From 2-01-FULL-45-10 sp964450115 (lineage in GTDB: Bacteria; Omnitrophota; Gorgyraeia; 2-01-FULL-45-10), in assembly GCA_964450115.1 (NCBI GenBank), contig CAYVCD010000019.1:1-20844 (forward strand): DNA of 20,844 nucleotides, read 5' to 3'. The notes beneath the pieces are model-generated. The model made no database searches, was not told the DNA's origin, and was given only the letters and a program-made list of their open reading frames with translations. The translations under genes were made by a program, and so were the position numbers. This document shows positions 13,735-20,844 of this stretch, in pieces. Each line of letters starts with the position of its first letter. The first letter of the stretch is position 1.

Positions 13735-15045
13735 CTAACCTTTCTCTTTTATCATCCTATATATGACATCTTGTAACTTCTCACTGTCATGCCGTATCAG
13801 TTCTCTCTCGTGGGCGACATCGGCTACGATGATCTTCGCCTTTGTGATCTTTCTTATGGCGCCTAAATAGCCCACCTTGACCGGGAATTGCTTTTTCTTC
13901 GAATATCTTAATACCGAATCCATCGAAAGTCTATTATTATCAGATATCACGATATAGTCGAGATGATCCCCCTTAAGATACTTTAATATCTTCTTAATGT
14001 GATCGATCGCATCGAAATTCGAGGTCTCACCGGGTTTCGTCATCAAATTACATATGTATATCTTCTTCGCTTTGGTTTCCGCGACCGCCCGCCTTATATC
14101 TTTTATCAAAAGGTTTGTTATAACGCTCGTGAAAAGGTCACCTGGCCCTATAATGACAAAATCAGAATTTATTATAGAAGAATACGCGCCGATATCGCAT
14201 TTTGACTCCGGTTCATGCCAGCAGTCTTTTATCCGTAATGCCGAAGGCCTGTTTTTGCACAGATCGATATTGCTCTCTCCTTTTATGATCCTGCCATCCT
14301 CGAAGAGGGCGCACAATTTTGACTTTGTAGTTGAAACGGGATGCACTATGCCCTGAATATTTAGTATATCGCCCAGGCCGCTTACAGCTTCGGACATGGA
14401 GCCTTTTATCTTGGCAAGAGCCGTTATCAGCAGATTACCGAGGTTGTGCCCTATAAAACAGCCTCCTTTATCGAAACGGTATGTCATGAGTTCGTTCATG
14501 ACTTCGGGAGCGTTGGAAAGCGCCACGAGCGAACGGCGCACGTCTCCCGGCGGCAACACTCCGAAGGAAGTTCTCAATCGGCCCGAGGAACCGCCGTCAT
14601 CCGTCATGCTCACTATGGATGCCGGGATCACTCCCGGAACGCTCTTAAGCCCCATCAAAAGATTGAATAACCCGGTCCCGCCGCCTATGCAAGAGACCCT
14701 TATCTTATTATTCAATATCGCGCTAAGTTCGAGATTCAGCTCCCTGATATTATAAGGCTTTAAAATATAGTCGGATGCGCCGAAAGCTTTGGCGCGGGAG
14801 ATGGCTTCTATGTTTTTTTTGCTTGATAGTACTACGAAATTTACCTTCGATCTCTGAAGGATGGGTAGGGCGTTTTTGATCGAATCATGGTCTAGTATGG
14901 CTAAGTCGATCCCTTTCATTCTTAATTTTGGACCTATTTCCGGAAGAGTGTTCGCTATCTCTATCTCAAGAGCAAGCCCGGACAATGCGGGCTTTATCTC
15001 GTTGACGAAATTACCCGAGCCTATAAGCAATAACCTTCTATACAT
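13735..15045 (-). CDS. Degenerate receiver domain fused to YvcK/GlmR-family (CofD-like) protein
   Basis: 436 aa. Residues 1-112 fold-match a receiver: D52 or D54 in LAILDHDS and K96 in YILKPYN are kept, but the N-terminal acidic pair is replaced (LLIGSGN), so Mg2+-dependent phosphorylation is doubtful. From 115 on it is a YvcK protein: VSCIGGGTGL (117-126), TDDGGSSGRLR (148-158), PPGDVRRSL (165-173) and GHNLGNLL. YvcK/GlmR binds UDP-GlcNAc and is needed for gluconeogenic growth and envelope precursor control in Bacillus subtilis. Usual YvcK is about 310-330 aa, so the extra N-terminal domain is the oddity. The location between cstA and the sugar epimerase fits a role in carbon partition to cell-surface sugars. 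Confidence 0.88.
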   Translation of the reverse strand: MYRRLLLIGSGNFVNEIKPALSGLALEIEIANTLPEIGPKLRMKGIDLAILDHDSIKNALPILQRSKVNFVVLSSKKNIEAISRAKAFGASDYILKPYNIRELNLELSAILNNKIRVSCIGGGTGLFNLLMGLKSVPGVIPASIVSMTDDGGSSGRLRTSFGVLPPGDVRRSLVALSNAPEVMNELMTYRFDKGGCFIGHNLGNLLITALAKIKGSMSEAVSGLGDILNIQGIVHPVSTTKSKLCALFEDGRIIKGESNIDLCKNRPSALRIKDCWHEPESKCDIGAYSSIINSDFVIIGPGDLFTSVITNLLIKDIRRAVAETKAKKIYICNLMTKPGETSNFDAIDHIKKILKYLKGDHLDYIVISDNNRLSMDSVLRYSKKKQFPVKVGYLGAIRKITKAKIIVADVAHERELIRHDSEKLQDVIYRMIKEKG

Positions 15046-15057
15046 AGATCGATCCTG

Positions 15058-16707
15058 TTAAAGACGTTTATTTTTTTTAAAAAATATCTTTATTCCCTCT
15101 ATCATAAGGATAACAGCCAAAATAAGCAATGCTAAACCCATTATTGACGTAGGATTAATAGTGAAGGCCTTCAGTATGAAGAAGAGCGATATCACGGCAA
15201 TTATCATCATAAATAATGCCGGCAGAAGCGTCACTATATATTTCATCTTGTTCTTAAAAAGCCAAACGCTCAATCCTAATAGAACTACTGCCGCGAGGAG
15301 CTGGTTACTCACCCCAAATATCGTCCAGAAATACTGCCACGCCGGAATACTGTTGCCCTGGGCGTCAACCATCTTTCTTGTTACGAAGAACGCCGGCGGC
15401 ATCAATGTTATAAGAGCGGCCAGGTACGGCGCCGCGCGGCCACGCCAGCCGGTGAGCTCCTCAAATATATAGCGCCCTATTCTAGTTGCCACATCCAGAG
15501 TGTCAAATACGAATGTGGCAAACGCAAGTAATGCAAAATTAAGCGCGAACTCTTTGTTTATGCCGAGAGAGCCTAAAAATACGGCGATGCCGTTGGCGTA
15601 TATCATACCCGGATCTTTCAGCTTAGAGAACTGTCCGGAGCCGAGAATAAGGACCGTAGATAGCGCTATTATAGCTACGAAACTCTCTAAAAGCATGCCG
15701 CCGTAACCGATCAGCTTTGAATCCGTCTCTTTAGATATCTGCTTTGAAGTGGTGCCCGAAGATACTATGGCGTGAAACCCCGAACACGCGCCGCAAGCCA
15801 CCGTAATGAATAGTACGGGCATCATCGGGAAACCGCCCGGTGAGAACCATCCTACAAAAGCGGGGCACTGAATGGTAATATTTTGGGTTATACCTCCTAT
15901 TAATATTCCGATAAAGCTTAATCCGGCTGTAAAAGTCAGGAAGAACCCGCCCAGGTAGCCTCTTGGCTGCAGCAATAACCATACCGGGATGACAGAAGCG
16001 ATGAAACAATATCCTATGAGCGCCATATCCCATCTGACGCGCAGATCGAAACCTAAGAAGTGAGGCATATTTACAGGCATGAACTGACCTAGATATATGC
16101 AAAGAAATACAAGAGGGCAGAACACTAAGGTGGCGATCAGGAGCGGCGGCTTAAACAGCTTTAATACAATGCCCATTATAAACGCAAGCGCCAGATACAT
16201 TATAGAGGCGGAGGCCACCGACGGGCCCCGGATCTCATCTACAAAAGTCCCGGCTGTAATGTCGGTAAATGCGGTGATTATGTAGATAAGGGAGAACCAC
16301 AGGAATAGCAGAAACAACGTGAATGCGCGCCTCGACATATTGGCCTTGATCACCTCGGCTACGGATTTACCCTGATGCCTTATGGAAGCCACTATAGTGA
16401 TCATGTCGTGAGCTCCGCCTATGAATATGCCGCCGAAGATTATCCATAAGAACGTCGGGACCCAACCGAACCACATGCCGGCAAGGATCGGCCCTACGAT
16501 CGGCCCTGCGGCCGCTATAGCGGAGAGATGCTGTCCCAGGAGATAAAATTTATTGGCAGGTTCGAAGTCGACGCCGTCCCTGAATTCATGTGCGGGGGTC
16601 TTAAAGTCATGTCGCAGGTTCAACAGCCTGGATAATATAACGCCGTAGAAAAAATATCCTGCCGCGAGCAGGACCATCCCCAATATTACAGGAACCAGTA
16701 TATTCAT
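15058..16707 (-). CDS. cstA: CstA-family transporter (pyruvate/peptide uptake)
   Basis: 549 aa inner-membrane transporter with about 15 helices. The N-terminal CstA signature is clear: TPAHEFRDGVDFEPANKFYLLGQH in pieces at about 37-60, AAAGPIVGPILAG (65-77) and GGAHDMITI (97-105). It is shorter than E. coli CstA (about 700 aa), matching the compact bacterial form. CstA proteins import peptides or pyruvate under carbon limitation. It lies between pfkA (10 bp) and the YvcK fusion (12 bp), so uptake, glycolytic control and sugar-nucleotide control may be co-expressed. Confidence 0.93.
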   Translation of the reverse strand: MNILVPVILGMVLLAAGYFFYGVILSRLLNLRHDFKTPAHEFRDGVDFEPANKFYLLGQHLSAIAAAGPIVGPILAGMWFGWVPTFLWIIFGGIFIGGAHDMITIVASIRHQGKSVAEVIKANMSRRAFTLFLLFLWFSLIYIITAFTDITAGTFVDEIRGPSVASASIMYLALAFIMGIVLKLFKPPLLIATLVFCPLVFLCIYLGQFMPVNMPHFLGFDLRVRWDMALIGYCFIASVIPVWLLLQPRGYLGGFFLTFTAGLSFIGILIGGITQNITIQCPAFVGWFSPGGFPMMPVLFITVACGACSGFHAIVSSGTTSKQISKETDSKLIGYGGMLLESFVAIIALSTVLILGSGQFSKLKDPGMIYANGIAVFLGSLGINKEFALNFALLAFATFVFDTLDVATRIGRYIFEELTGWRGRAAPYLAALITLMPPAFFVTRKMVDAQGNSIPAWQYFWTIFGVSNQLLAAVVLLGLSVWLFKNKMKYIVTLLPALFMMIIAVISLFFILKAFTINPTSIMGLALLILAVILMIEGIKIFFKKNKRL

Positions 16708-16717
16708 AACTCCATAC

Positions 16718-17695
16718 TTATGTTAATATCTTGATCAACCTGTACAGAGAGTCGACATCCGAGCTCGACTTCGTAACTGCGGTTCCCAATCCTACAATAT
16801 TTATTTTGCTGCCTATCACTCCGACCGCTTTTGAGCTCATGCCTTTTCTTAAAAGGTTGACACTCTCGGCCCCCAGCCGCGTTGCGAGTATCCTGTCTTT
16901 TGCCGTGGGAGAACCACCTCTTTGAATATGGCCGAGAGTAACGACACGCGTCTCAAGAGTTGTGGTCTTAGTAATCATCTTGGCTATGTCGCCCGCCTTA
17001 GCCACGCCTTCGGCAACTACTACGATCCAACTCATCTTGCCTCTTAGGTTGCCTTCAACTATATCCTGACATAATTGCTGCATGTCGTATTTTCTTTCCG
17101 GGATCAGGACATCCTCCGCGCCGCCGCTCAACGCGGCATTTATAGCTATGTATCCGGAAGAGCGCCCCATGACCTCTATGATGAATATACGTTCCATGCT
17201 GGTAGCCGTATCTCTTATCTTATCTATCGCTTCAAGAGCGGTATTGACCGCGGTATCGGATCCTATGGTAGAGTCGGTCCCTTTTATATCGTTATCGATG
17301 CTTCCCGGCACACCGATACAGGGTATACCCCATTCTTTATTGAAGATATAGCCTCCCCGGTAAGTGCCATCGCCGCCTATCAGGACGAGACCATCTATAT
17401 TGTTCTTCTTTATCACTTCGTAAGCGCGCTTTCTACCTGCTACTGTTCTGAATTTATCGCTTCGGTCTGTTTTTAGTAGAGTGCCGCCCCTATTGATTAT
17501 ATTTGAGACCGATCTATGGTTAAGGAGCTTCAACTCCTCATCTATAAGGCCGTCGTATCCCCTGAAGATGCCAAATACTTCCATATTATAATAGATGGCG
17601 GTCCTGACAACGCTCCTTATGGCCGCGTTCATTCCCGGTGCGTCACCGCCGCTCGTTAAAACACCTATCCTCTTAATCTTTTTTGTCATGCGCAT
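16718..17695 (-). CDS. pfkA: ATP-dependent 6-phosphofructokinase
   Basis: 325 aa enzyme phosphorylating fructose 6-phosphate in glycolysis. It has the PFK signature: GVLTSGGDAPGMNAAIR (11-27), the nucleotide loop GGDGTYRG (107-114), catalytic PGSIDNDIKGTD (130-141, base D134) and MGRSSGYIA (176-184). Gly at 108-110 (GGDG, not GGDD) and PGSIDND in place of PKTIDND argue for ATP rather than pyrophosphate as donor. The start is ATG 17693-17695, one base after the Acr3 stop; a second ATG two codons later (MTKK) is possible. Confidence 0.95.
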   Translation of the reverse strand: MRMTKKIKRIGVLTSGGDAPGMNAAIRSVVRTAIYYNMEVFGIFRGYDGLIDEELKLLNHRSVSNIINRGGTLLKTDRSDKFRTVAGRKRAYEVIKKNNIDGLVLIGGDGTYRGGYIFNKEWGIPCIGVPGSIDNDIKGTDSTIGSDTAVNTALEAIDKIRDTATSMERIFIIEVMGRSSGYIAINAALSGGAEDVLIPERKYDMQQLCQDIVEGNLRGKMSWIVVVAEGVAKAGDIAKMITKTTTLETRVVTLGHIQRGGSPTAKDRILATRLGAESVNLLRKGMSSKAVGVIGSKINIVGLGTAVTKSSSDVDSLYRLIKILT

Positions 17696-17696
17696 A

Positions 17697-18902
17697 TTAT
17701 ACCACTTTTACCCCTGCTTTACACTCGCGCGTAAACCAATGCTGTGTCCGTAAACAGAATTTCACCAACATCAACATAGCGGGTACTTCGATCAGAACGC
17801 CGACAACCGTTGCGAGCGCCGCTCCGGACGAGATCCCGAAAAGCATGGTCGCCGTGGCAATGGCAACTTCAAAATGATTGCTTGCGCCAACCATCGCCGA
17901 TGGAGCCGCATCCTCATAATTTAACTTCAATTTTTTTGCCATCCAATATGTGATACCAAAAATAAAGCACGTTTGGATAAAAAGCGGTATTGCTATCCAT
18001 AGAATCGTTAGGGGTTGCGCAAGGATGGTTTCCCCTTTAAAAGAGAATAGAAGCACAAGGGTAAATAGCAGGGCAATGATTGAAACAGGGCTCAACACAT
18101 GAAGAAACTTCTCATTAAACCATTCTATGCCTTTATGCGACACGATCCACTTTCTCGAAAAGTATCCTGCTATAAGAGGCAACGCCACATATATAACTAT
18201 CGATAAAAGCAGCGCCTGCCATGGAACCGGCATCCTTCCAACGCCCAGAAGGAATCCCCCCAAAACTCCGTAGAGCAAAAGCATCGTCAGCGAATTAATG
18301 GCAACCATGACTAGCGTATGACCGTCATTGCCTTTAGCAAGAAATCCCCACACCAAAACCATAGCTGTACAGGGAGCAATGCCAAGCAAAATAGACCCGG
18401 CAAAATAACTACGCCAGAGCGGCACTTGAAGCATTTTTAAGCCTTCGTGCATAACAACCGTTCCTGCGCCATGCATGGAACCCATCAACCAATCAGCTCC
18501 GGGAGGAAGCTTAACAAAATCCACCGCTTCCGCTCCGATCAATCCTTTAAACACAATCCCCAGAAAAAAGTAAGCTATAGCATACATGGTAAAAGGCTTT
18601 ATTGCCCAATTCACAAAAAGCGTCAACCATACCGGCTTGGGAGATTTCCCTGCTTTTATAACTTCTGCAAAATCGATCTTTACCATTATGGGATACATCA
18701 TGAAGAATAAGCAAACCGCGATTGGTATTGAAACTACCGGCGCTCCGCTTACATAGATAGCCATGCCATCAAGAAATTTTGCCGCGTCAGGGGCAACTTT
18801 GCCGATCCATATACCCAGTACAATGCATACAAAAACCCATAGCGTAAGATATTTCTCAAAAAAACCTAAGTTTCGTTTTTCGTGTACAATATTTTCCGCC
18901 AT
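17697..18902 (-). CDS. acr3: Acr3-family arsenite efflux transporter
   Basis: 401 aa, about ten membrane helices, BASS superfamily. It has the Acr3 signature SILLGIAPCTAMVLVWG (170-186) with the essential Cys178, and GASNHFEVAIATA in the C-terminal half. It is somewhat longer than common Acr3 (about 350-370 aa) because of a hydrophilic loop at about 118-165 between helices 4 and 5. It exports As(III) using the membrane potential. It follows the COG0701 permease by 12 bp, a pairing seen in ars operons, but no ArsR, ArsC or thioredoxin-like gene is present. Confidence 0.93.
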   Translation of the reverse strand: MAENIVHEKRNLGFFEKYLTLWVFVCIVLGIWIGKVAPDAAKFLDGMAIYVSGAPVVSIPIAVCLFFMMYPIMVKIDFAEVIKAGKSPKPVWLTLFVNWAIKPFTMYAIAYFFLGIVFKGLIGAEAVDFVKLPPGADWLMGSMHGAGTVVMHEGLKMLQVPLWRSYFAGSILLGIAPCTAMVLVWGFLAKGNDGHTLVMVAINSLTMLLLYGVLGGFLLGVGRMPVPWQALLLSIVIYVALPLIAGYFSRKWIVSHKGIEWFNEKFLHVLSPVSIIALLFTLVLLFSFKGETILAQPLTILWIAIPLFIQTCFIFGITYWMAKKLKLNYEDAAPSAMVGASNHFEVAIATATMLFGISSGAALATVVGVLIEVPAMLMLVKFCLRTQHWFTRECKAGVKVV

Positions 18903-18914
18903 CGATATTCTCCC

Positions 18915-19865
18915 TTATTTCAGGATAAGATTGAACATATATCCCGTAAATATAATGCCTATCCCAACCACCGAAGCAAAAATTATGATCAACTTCAGCT
19001 TCATAGCCTTTCGAAGAATTATGAACTCAGGCAGCGAAAGCGCCGTTACCGCCATCATAAAGGAGAGCGCCGTACCCATGGCTACGCCTTTCTCGGTCAA
19101 TGCGCTGACAAGAGGGATGACGCCGGCTGCATTGGAGTAAAGGGGGATGCCGATGAGTGTCGCCAAAGGCACCGCAAACCAATTACCTCTACCCGCATAC
19201 TTTGCAAGAAAATCGGCCGGGACATAGCCGTGGATCCATGCGCCCAGGCCGATACCGATAACCACATATAACCATATGCTTTTTAATAGATCGCGCGTAT
19301 ATCCCCTGGCGTAAGCGATCCTGCCGTTGAGCGCCACGAGGGTAGATTGATTGGAGAGAGCCTGCGTTTTATGATCGAAACACTCGACCAGATCTTCGAC
19401 TTTAAGCTTCCCGATAACCAGCCCGGAAAATATAGCTATGACAAGCCCGCTGCCGATATAGATCAGGGATATCTTCCAGCCAAAAAGCCCCCACAGCATG
19501 ATCAGCGCCACTTCATTTATCATGGGCGATGCCACCAAAAACGAGAATGTCACGCCCAGCGGTACCCCTGCCTCTAAAAAGCCTAAGAATAATGGGACTG
19601 CGCTGCACGAACAAAAAGGCGTGACGATCCCTAAGAGCGCCGCGAGAACGTTACCCCAATAACCTTGGCTCTTGCTTAATATCGCCCGGGTCTTTTCAGG
19701 GGACAGGAACGTCCTTATAATAGCAACGATAAAGATAATGACGGTTAATAACAGGAATATCTTGATCGTGTCATAGATAAAAAAGTTCAGGGCCTTGGAG
19801 AAGAGCGAGGCCTGCCCCATCTTAAGGATATCGTATAATAACCAGTCAATTATAGGTTTGATCAT
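18915..19865 (-). CDS. COG0701-type permease (ArsP/YraQ family)
   Basis: 316 aa with about eight membrane helices. The signature TPFCSCSAVPLFLGFLEAG (82-100) holds the CxC pair C85 and C87 shown to matter in ArsP-type organoarsenical exporters. The second half repeats the pattern with GIPLYSNAAGVIPL but no cysteines. A basic cytosolic loop (150-195) separates the two halves. It is the first gene of the array, directly behind the promoter at 19894-19922, with GAGAG a few bases before ATG 19863-19865. The Acr3 neighbour supports metal(loid) efflux; the substrate is not certain, since family members also act on copper or zinc. Confidence 0.88.
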   Translation of the reverse strand: MIKPIIDWLLYDILKMGQASLFSKALNFFIYDTIKIFLLLTVIIFIVAIIRTFLSPEKTRAILSKSQGYWGNVLAALLGIVTPFCSCSAVPLFLGFLEAGVPLGVTFSFLVASPMINEVALIMLWGLFGWKISLIYIGSGLVIAIFSGLVIGKLKVEDLVECFDHKTQALSNQSTLVALNGRIAYARGYTRDLLKSIWLYVVIGIGLGAWIHGYVPADFLAKYAGRGNWFAVPLATLIGIPLYSNAAGVIPLVSALTEKGVAMGTALSFMMAVTALSLPEFIILRKAMKLKLIIIFASVVGIGIIFTGYMFNLILK

Positions 19866-19893
19866 AGCTACTCTCTTGTCCGTTCTTTAGAAC

Positions 19894-19922
19894 ATTTTAT
19901 CATGGCACTGGTATTATGCCAA
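19894..19922 (-). promoter_or_regulatory. Promoter of the permease-Acr3-led gene array, with dyads
   Basis: On the minus strand TTGGCA (19917-19922) and TAAAAT (19894-19899) are spaced 17 bp, a good sigma-70 match, about 28 bases before the permease start. The spacer contains TGGCA...TGCCA (19903-19907 and 19917-19921), and GTTCT-TT-AGAAC (19882-19893) lies at the expected start site. Either dyad could be an operator for a metal-responsive repressor encoded elsewhere; neither matches an ArsR box that I can recall. Confidence 0.7.
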
Positions 19923-19925
19923 AAT

Positions 19926-19960
19926 AAAAACCCTCCTGGTTTTATCCGGGAGGGTTTTTT
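19926..19960. terminator. Rho-independent terminator, usable on both strands
   Basis: An 11 bp stem AAAAACCCTCC (19926-19936) with GGAGGGTTTTT (19949-19959) and a 12-base loop. The minus strand reads a run of five T after the stem, as the plus strand also does. It lies 19 bases after the stop of the secreted coiled-coil protein gene and just upstream of the permease promoter, so it isolates the two transcription units. Confidence 0.9.
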
Positions 19961-19978
19961 ATTATCACTTATTCTAAT

Positions 19979-20485
19979 TTATCTACGGCCTCCACCACGA
20001 TTGGGACTAGCCCCTGGGCCACCCTGTGGGCCGGGAGGGTTTTCCCAGTTTGTTCCACGACCGCCACGCGGACCGGGAGGGTTATCATCTTTATCTTTTC
20101 TTGGTGGCAAAGCGCCTTCCCGGCGCGCCTCTTTTTTATCCTGGCGAAGCTCTTTCCTGGCAGACTTAATCGCTTGCTTATCCTGACGCATCTCTTGGAC
20201 ATTAGCCTGATGCGTTGTCCTTAACTGTGTTCTTAACTGCTCTGCGGTCGCCTTGTCCCCGGACTGCTCAGCGGCTCGTATCTGGTCCCTCAACTGCTTC
20301 TCTTCTTGCCTGGCTGTCGAGGCATTCTCTTTGATCGCTTCTCTTTGGGCCTTTATCGCCGCTTTATCGCTCGCCATCTCCTGCTTGTGATCAATAACTG
20401 GAGCAGCATCCTCTGCAAAACCCATACTTGCGTATGTTATCACAAAGAGTATGACTGCAACCGCAACCCAAAGCAACTTCTTCAT
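19979..20485 (-). CDS. Secreted charged coiled-coil protein with Pro/Gly-rich tail, function unknown
   Basis: 168 aa. A signal peptide (1-24, cut probable after MGFA) is followed by a long, highly charged helical region (about 30-125) rich in Gln, Glu, Lys, Arg and Ala without prolines, likely coiled coil. The last 35 residues are Pro/Gly/Arg-rich, with two near repeats NPPGPRGGRG and NPPGPQGGPG. No enzyme motif is seen. It is probably periplasmic; the basic tail could bind polyanions, but this is speculation. The start is fixed by a strong AGGAGG five bases before ATG 20483-20485. It is monocistronic, between its own promoter and the terminator at 19926-19960. Confidence 0.85.
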   Translation of the reverse strand: MKKLLWVAVAVILFVITYASMGFAEDAAPVIDHKQEMASDKAAIKAQREAIKENASTARQEEKQLRDQIRAAEQSGDKATAEQLRTQLRTTHQANVQEMRQDKQAIKSARKELRQDKKEARREGALPPRKDKDDNPPGPRGGRGTNWENPPGPQGGPGASPNRGGGRR

Positions 20486-20490
20486 ACACG

Positions 20491-20496
20491 CCTCCT
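20491..20496 (-). promoter_or_regulatory. Strong Shine-Dalgarno of the secreted coiled-coil gene
   Basis: Perfect AGGAGG on the minus strand, five bases before the ATG at 20485. It is much stronger than the sites before most other genes here, and suggests high expression. Confidence 0.85.
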
Positions 20497-20505
20497 GTTT
20501 TTTTC

Positions 20506-20534
20506 ATTATAGCACTCATGACACCATCAGACAA
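20506..20534 (-). promoter_or_regulatory. Promoter of the secreted coiled-coil gene
   Basis: Consensus -10 TATAAT (20506-20511) and -35-like TTGTCT (20529-20534), 17 bp apart on the minus strand. The -35 lies only four bases after the stop codon of the upstream hydrolase gene, and there is no terminator between, so some read-through is possible. Confidence 0.75.
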
Positions 20535-20538
20535 TAAA

Positions 20539-20844
20539 TTATGACCCGGTATCGGAAATTTTTATCTTTACCGTACCCAGTATTCCGCTTGAGACTTCAA
20601 CTACGTCCCCTGACTTTAGAAATTTTTTGTTGCCCCTTCCGGAACCGATCGATGCCGCCAATTTTGCAAAACGGTCCAGCCGCAATATCTTGGCTAACCA
20701 GGCCTTCCAGGCCGGCACTTGAAACGCGACCCCTCCGGATGTGCCGGTCAATACCACATCTCCCTTTTGAGGGGGCTCGTCCGGAAATCTTTCATAAATG
20801 AAGCCGAGCATCTCTTTTGGGGTATAGACCATATCGCAGACAGG
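20539..20844 (-). CDS. Fumarylacetoacetate hydrolase (FAH) family protein, C-terminal part (5' end outside window)
   Basis: 101 residues are visible and the frame stays open to the window edge (PVCD precedes the internal Met at 20832), so that Met is not the start. The fragment is the end of an FAH-fold catalytic domain: the helix with PKEMLGFIYERF, the GDVVLTGTSGGV motif (family consensus GDxxxTGTPxGV) and the closing KSGDVVEVSSGILGTVKIKI. The family cleaves or hydrates beta-diketo or 2-oxo acids using a divalent metal; the metal ligands would be upstream of the window. About 30 extra residues between TGTSGGV and the last strand form a longer loop than in small FAH proteins. Confidence 0.85.
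   Translation of the reverse strand, partial: PVCDMVYTPKEMLGFIYERFPDEPPQKGDVVLTGTSGGVAFQVPAWKAWLAKILRLDRFAKLAASIGSGRGNKKFLKSGDVVEVSSGILGTVKIKISDTGS

Noticed and set aside
16718..17695. Pyrophosphate-dependent phosphofructokinase
   Set aside because: The nucleotide loop is GGDG, not GGDD, and the catalytic loop is PGSIDND, not PKTIDND.
19882..19893. GTTCT-TT-AGAAC as a proven ArsR operator
   Set aside because: It is short, does not match an ArsR box I know, and no ArsR gene is near; kept only as a possible dyad in the promoter entry.
1..20844. Plus-strand open reading frames throughout
   Set aside because: All overlap well-supported minus-strand genes, are short, and show no recognisable motif; they are shadows. 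No tRNA, rRNA, transposase or CRISPR was seen.

Overview
The window reads as a gene-dense stretch of a Gram-negative, probably strictly anaerobic bacterium. All recognisable genes lie on the minus strand, and no gene-free stretch exceeds about 120 bases. The mix of a complex-I-like membrane [NiFe]-hydrogenase, receiver domains fused to enzymes, ATA/TAT-rich codon use and an outer-membrane beta-barrel resembles Omnitrophota or a related candidate phylum. That placement is inference from memory, not a search result. Region 1 (1-8520) is a hydrogenase operon read from a near-consensus promoter at 8491-8518. In transcription order it encodes three antiporter-like subunits, NuoJ-, NuoK-, NuoA-, NuoB-, NuoC- and NuoD-like subunits, and the start of a NuoH-like subunit cut by the window edge. 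The NuoD-like subunit keeps both CxxC nickel-binding motifs, so this is a group 4 energy-converting hydrogenase. It carries a NuoA homologue, and its gene order is a cyclic permutation of the 11-subunit complex I operon. Region 2 (8537-19922) is a ten-gene directional array with no gap above 12 bp. It begins at a promoter at 19894-19922 with a COG0701-type permease and an Acr3 arsenite exporter. Then come ATP-type phosphofructokinase, CstA, a degenerate-receiver/YvcK fusion, a receiver/nucleotide-sugar-epimerase fusion and a stand-alone receiver. It ends with a YaiO-like outer-membrane barrel, a membrane-anchored HEAT-repeat protein and a processive family 2 glycosyltransferase. The last part looks like an exopolysaccharide synthesis and export cassette with receiver-controlled precursor supply; the metal(loid) efflux pair may simply have been inserted at the head. 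Region 3 (19926-20844) holds a bidirectional-looking terminator, a small secreted charged coiled-coil protein with a Pro/Gly-rich tail and its own promoter, and the C-terminal part of a fumarylacetoacetate-hydrolase-family enzyme. The most unusual non-gene signal is a 67-68 bp inverted-repeat element present three times (5604-5670, 6854-6920, 11877-11944). Every copy lies inside a coding sequence, keeps the frame and is translated, twice in the same hydrogenase antiporter subunit and once inside a signal peptide.
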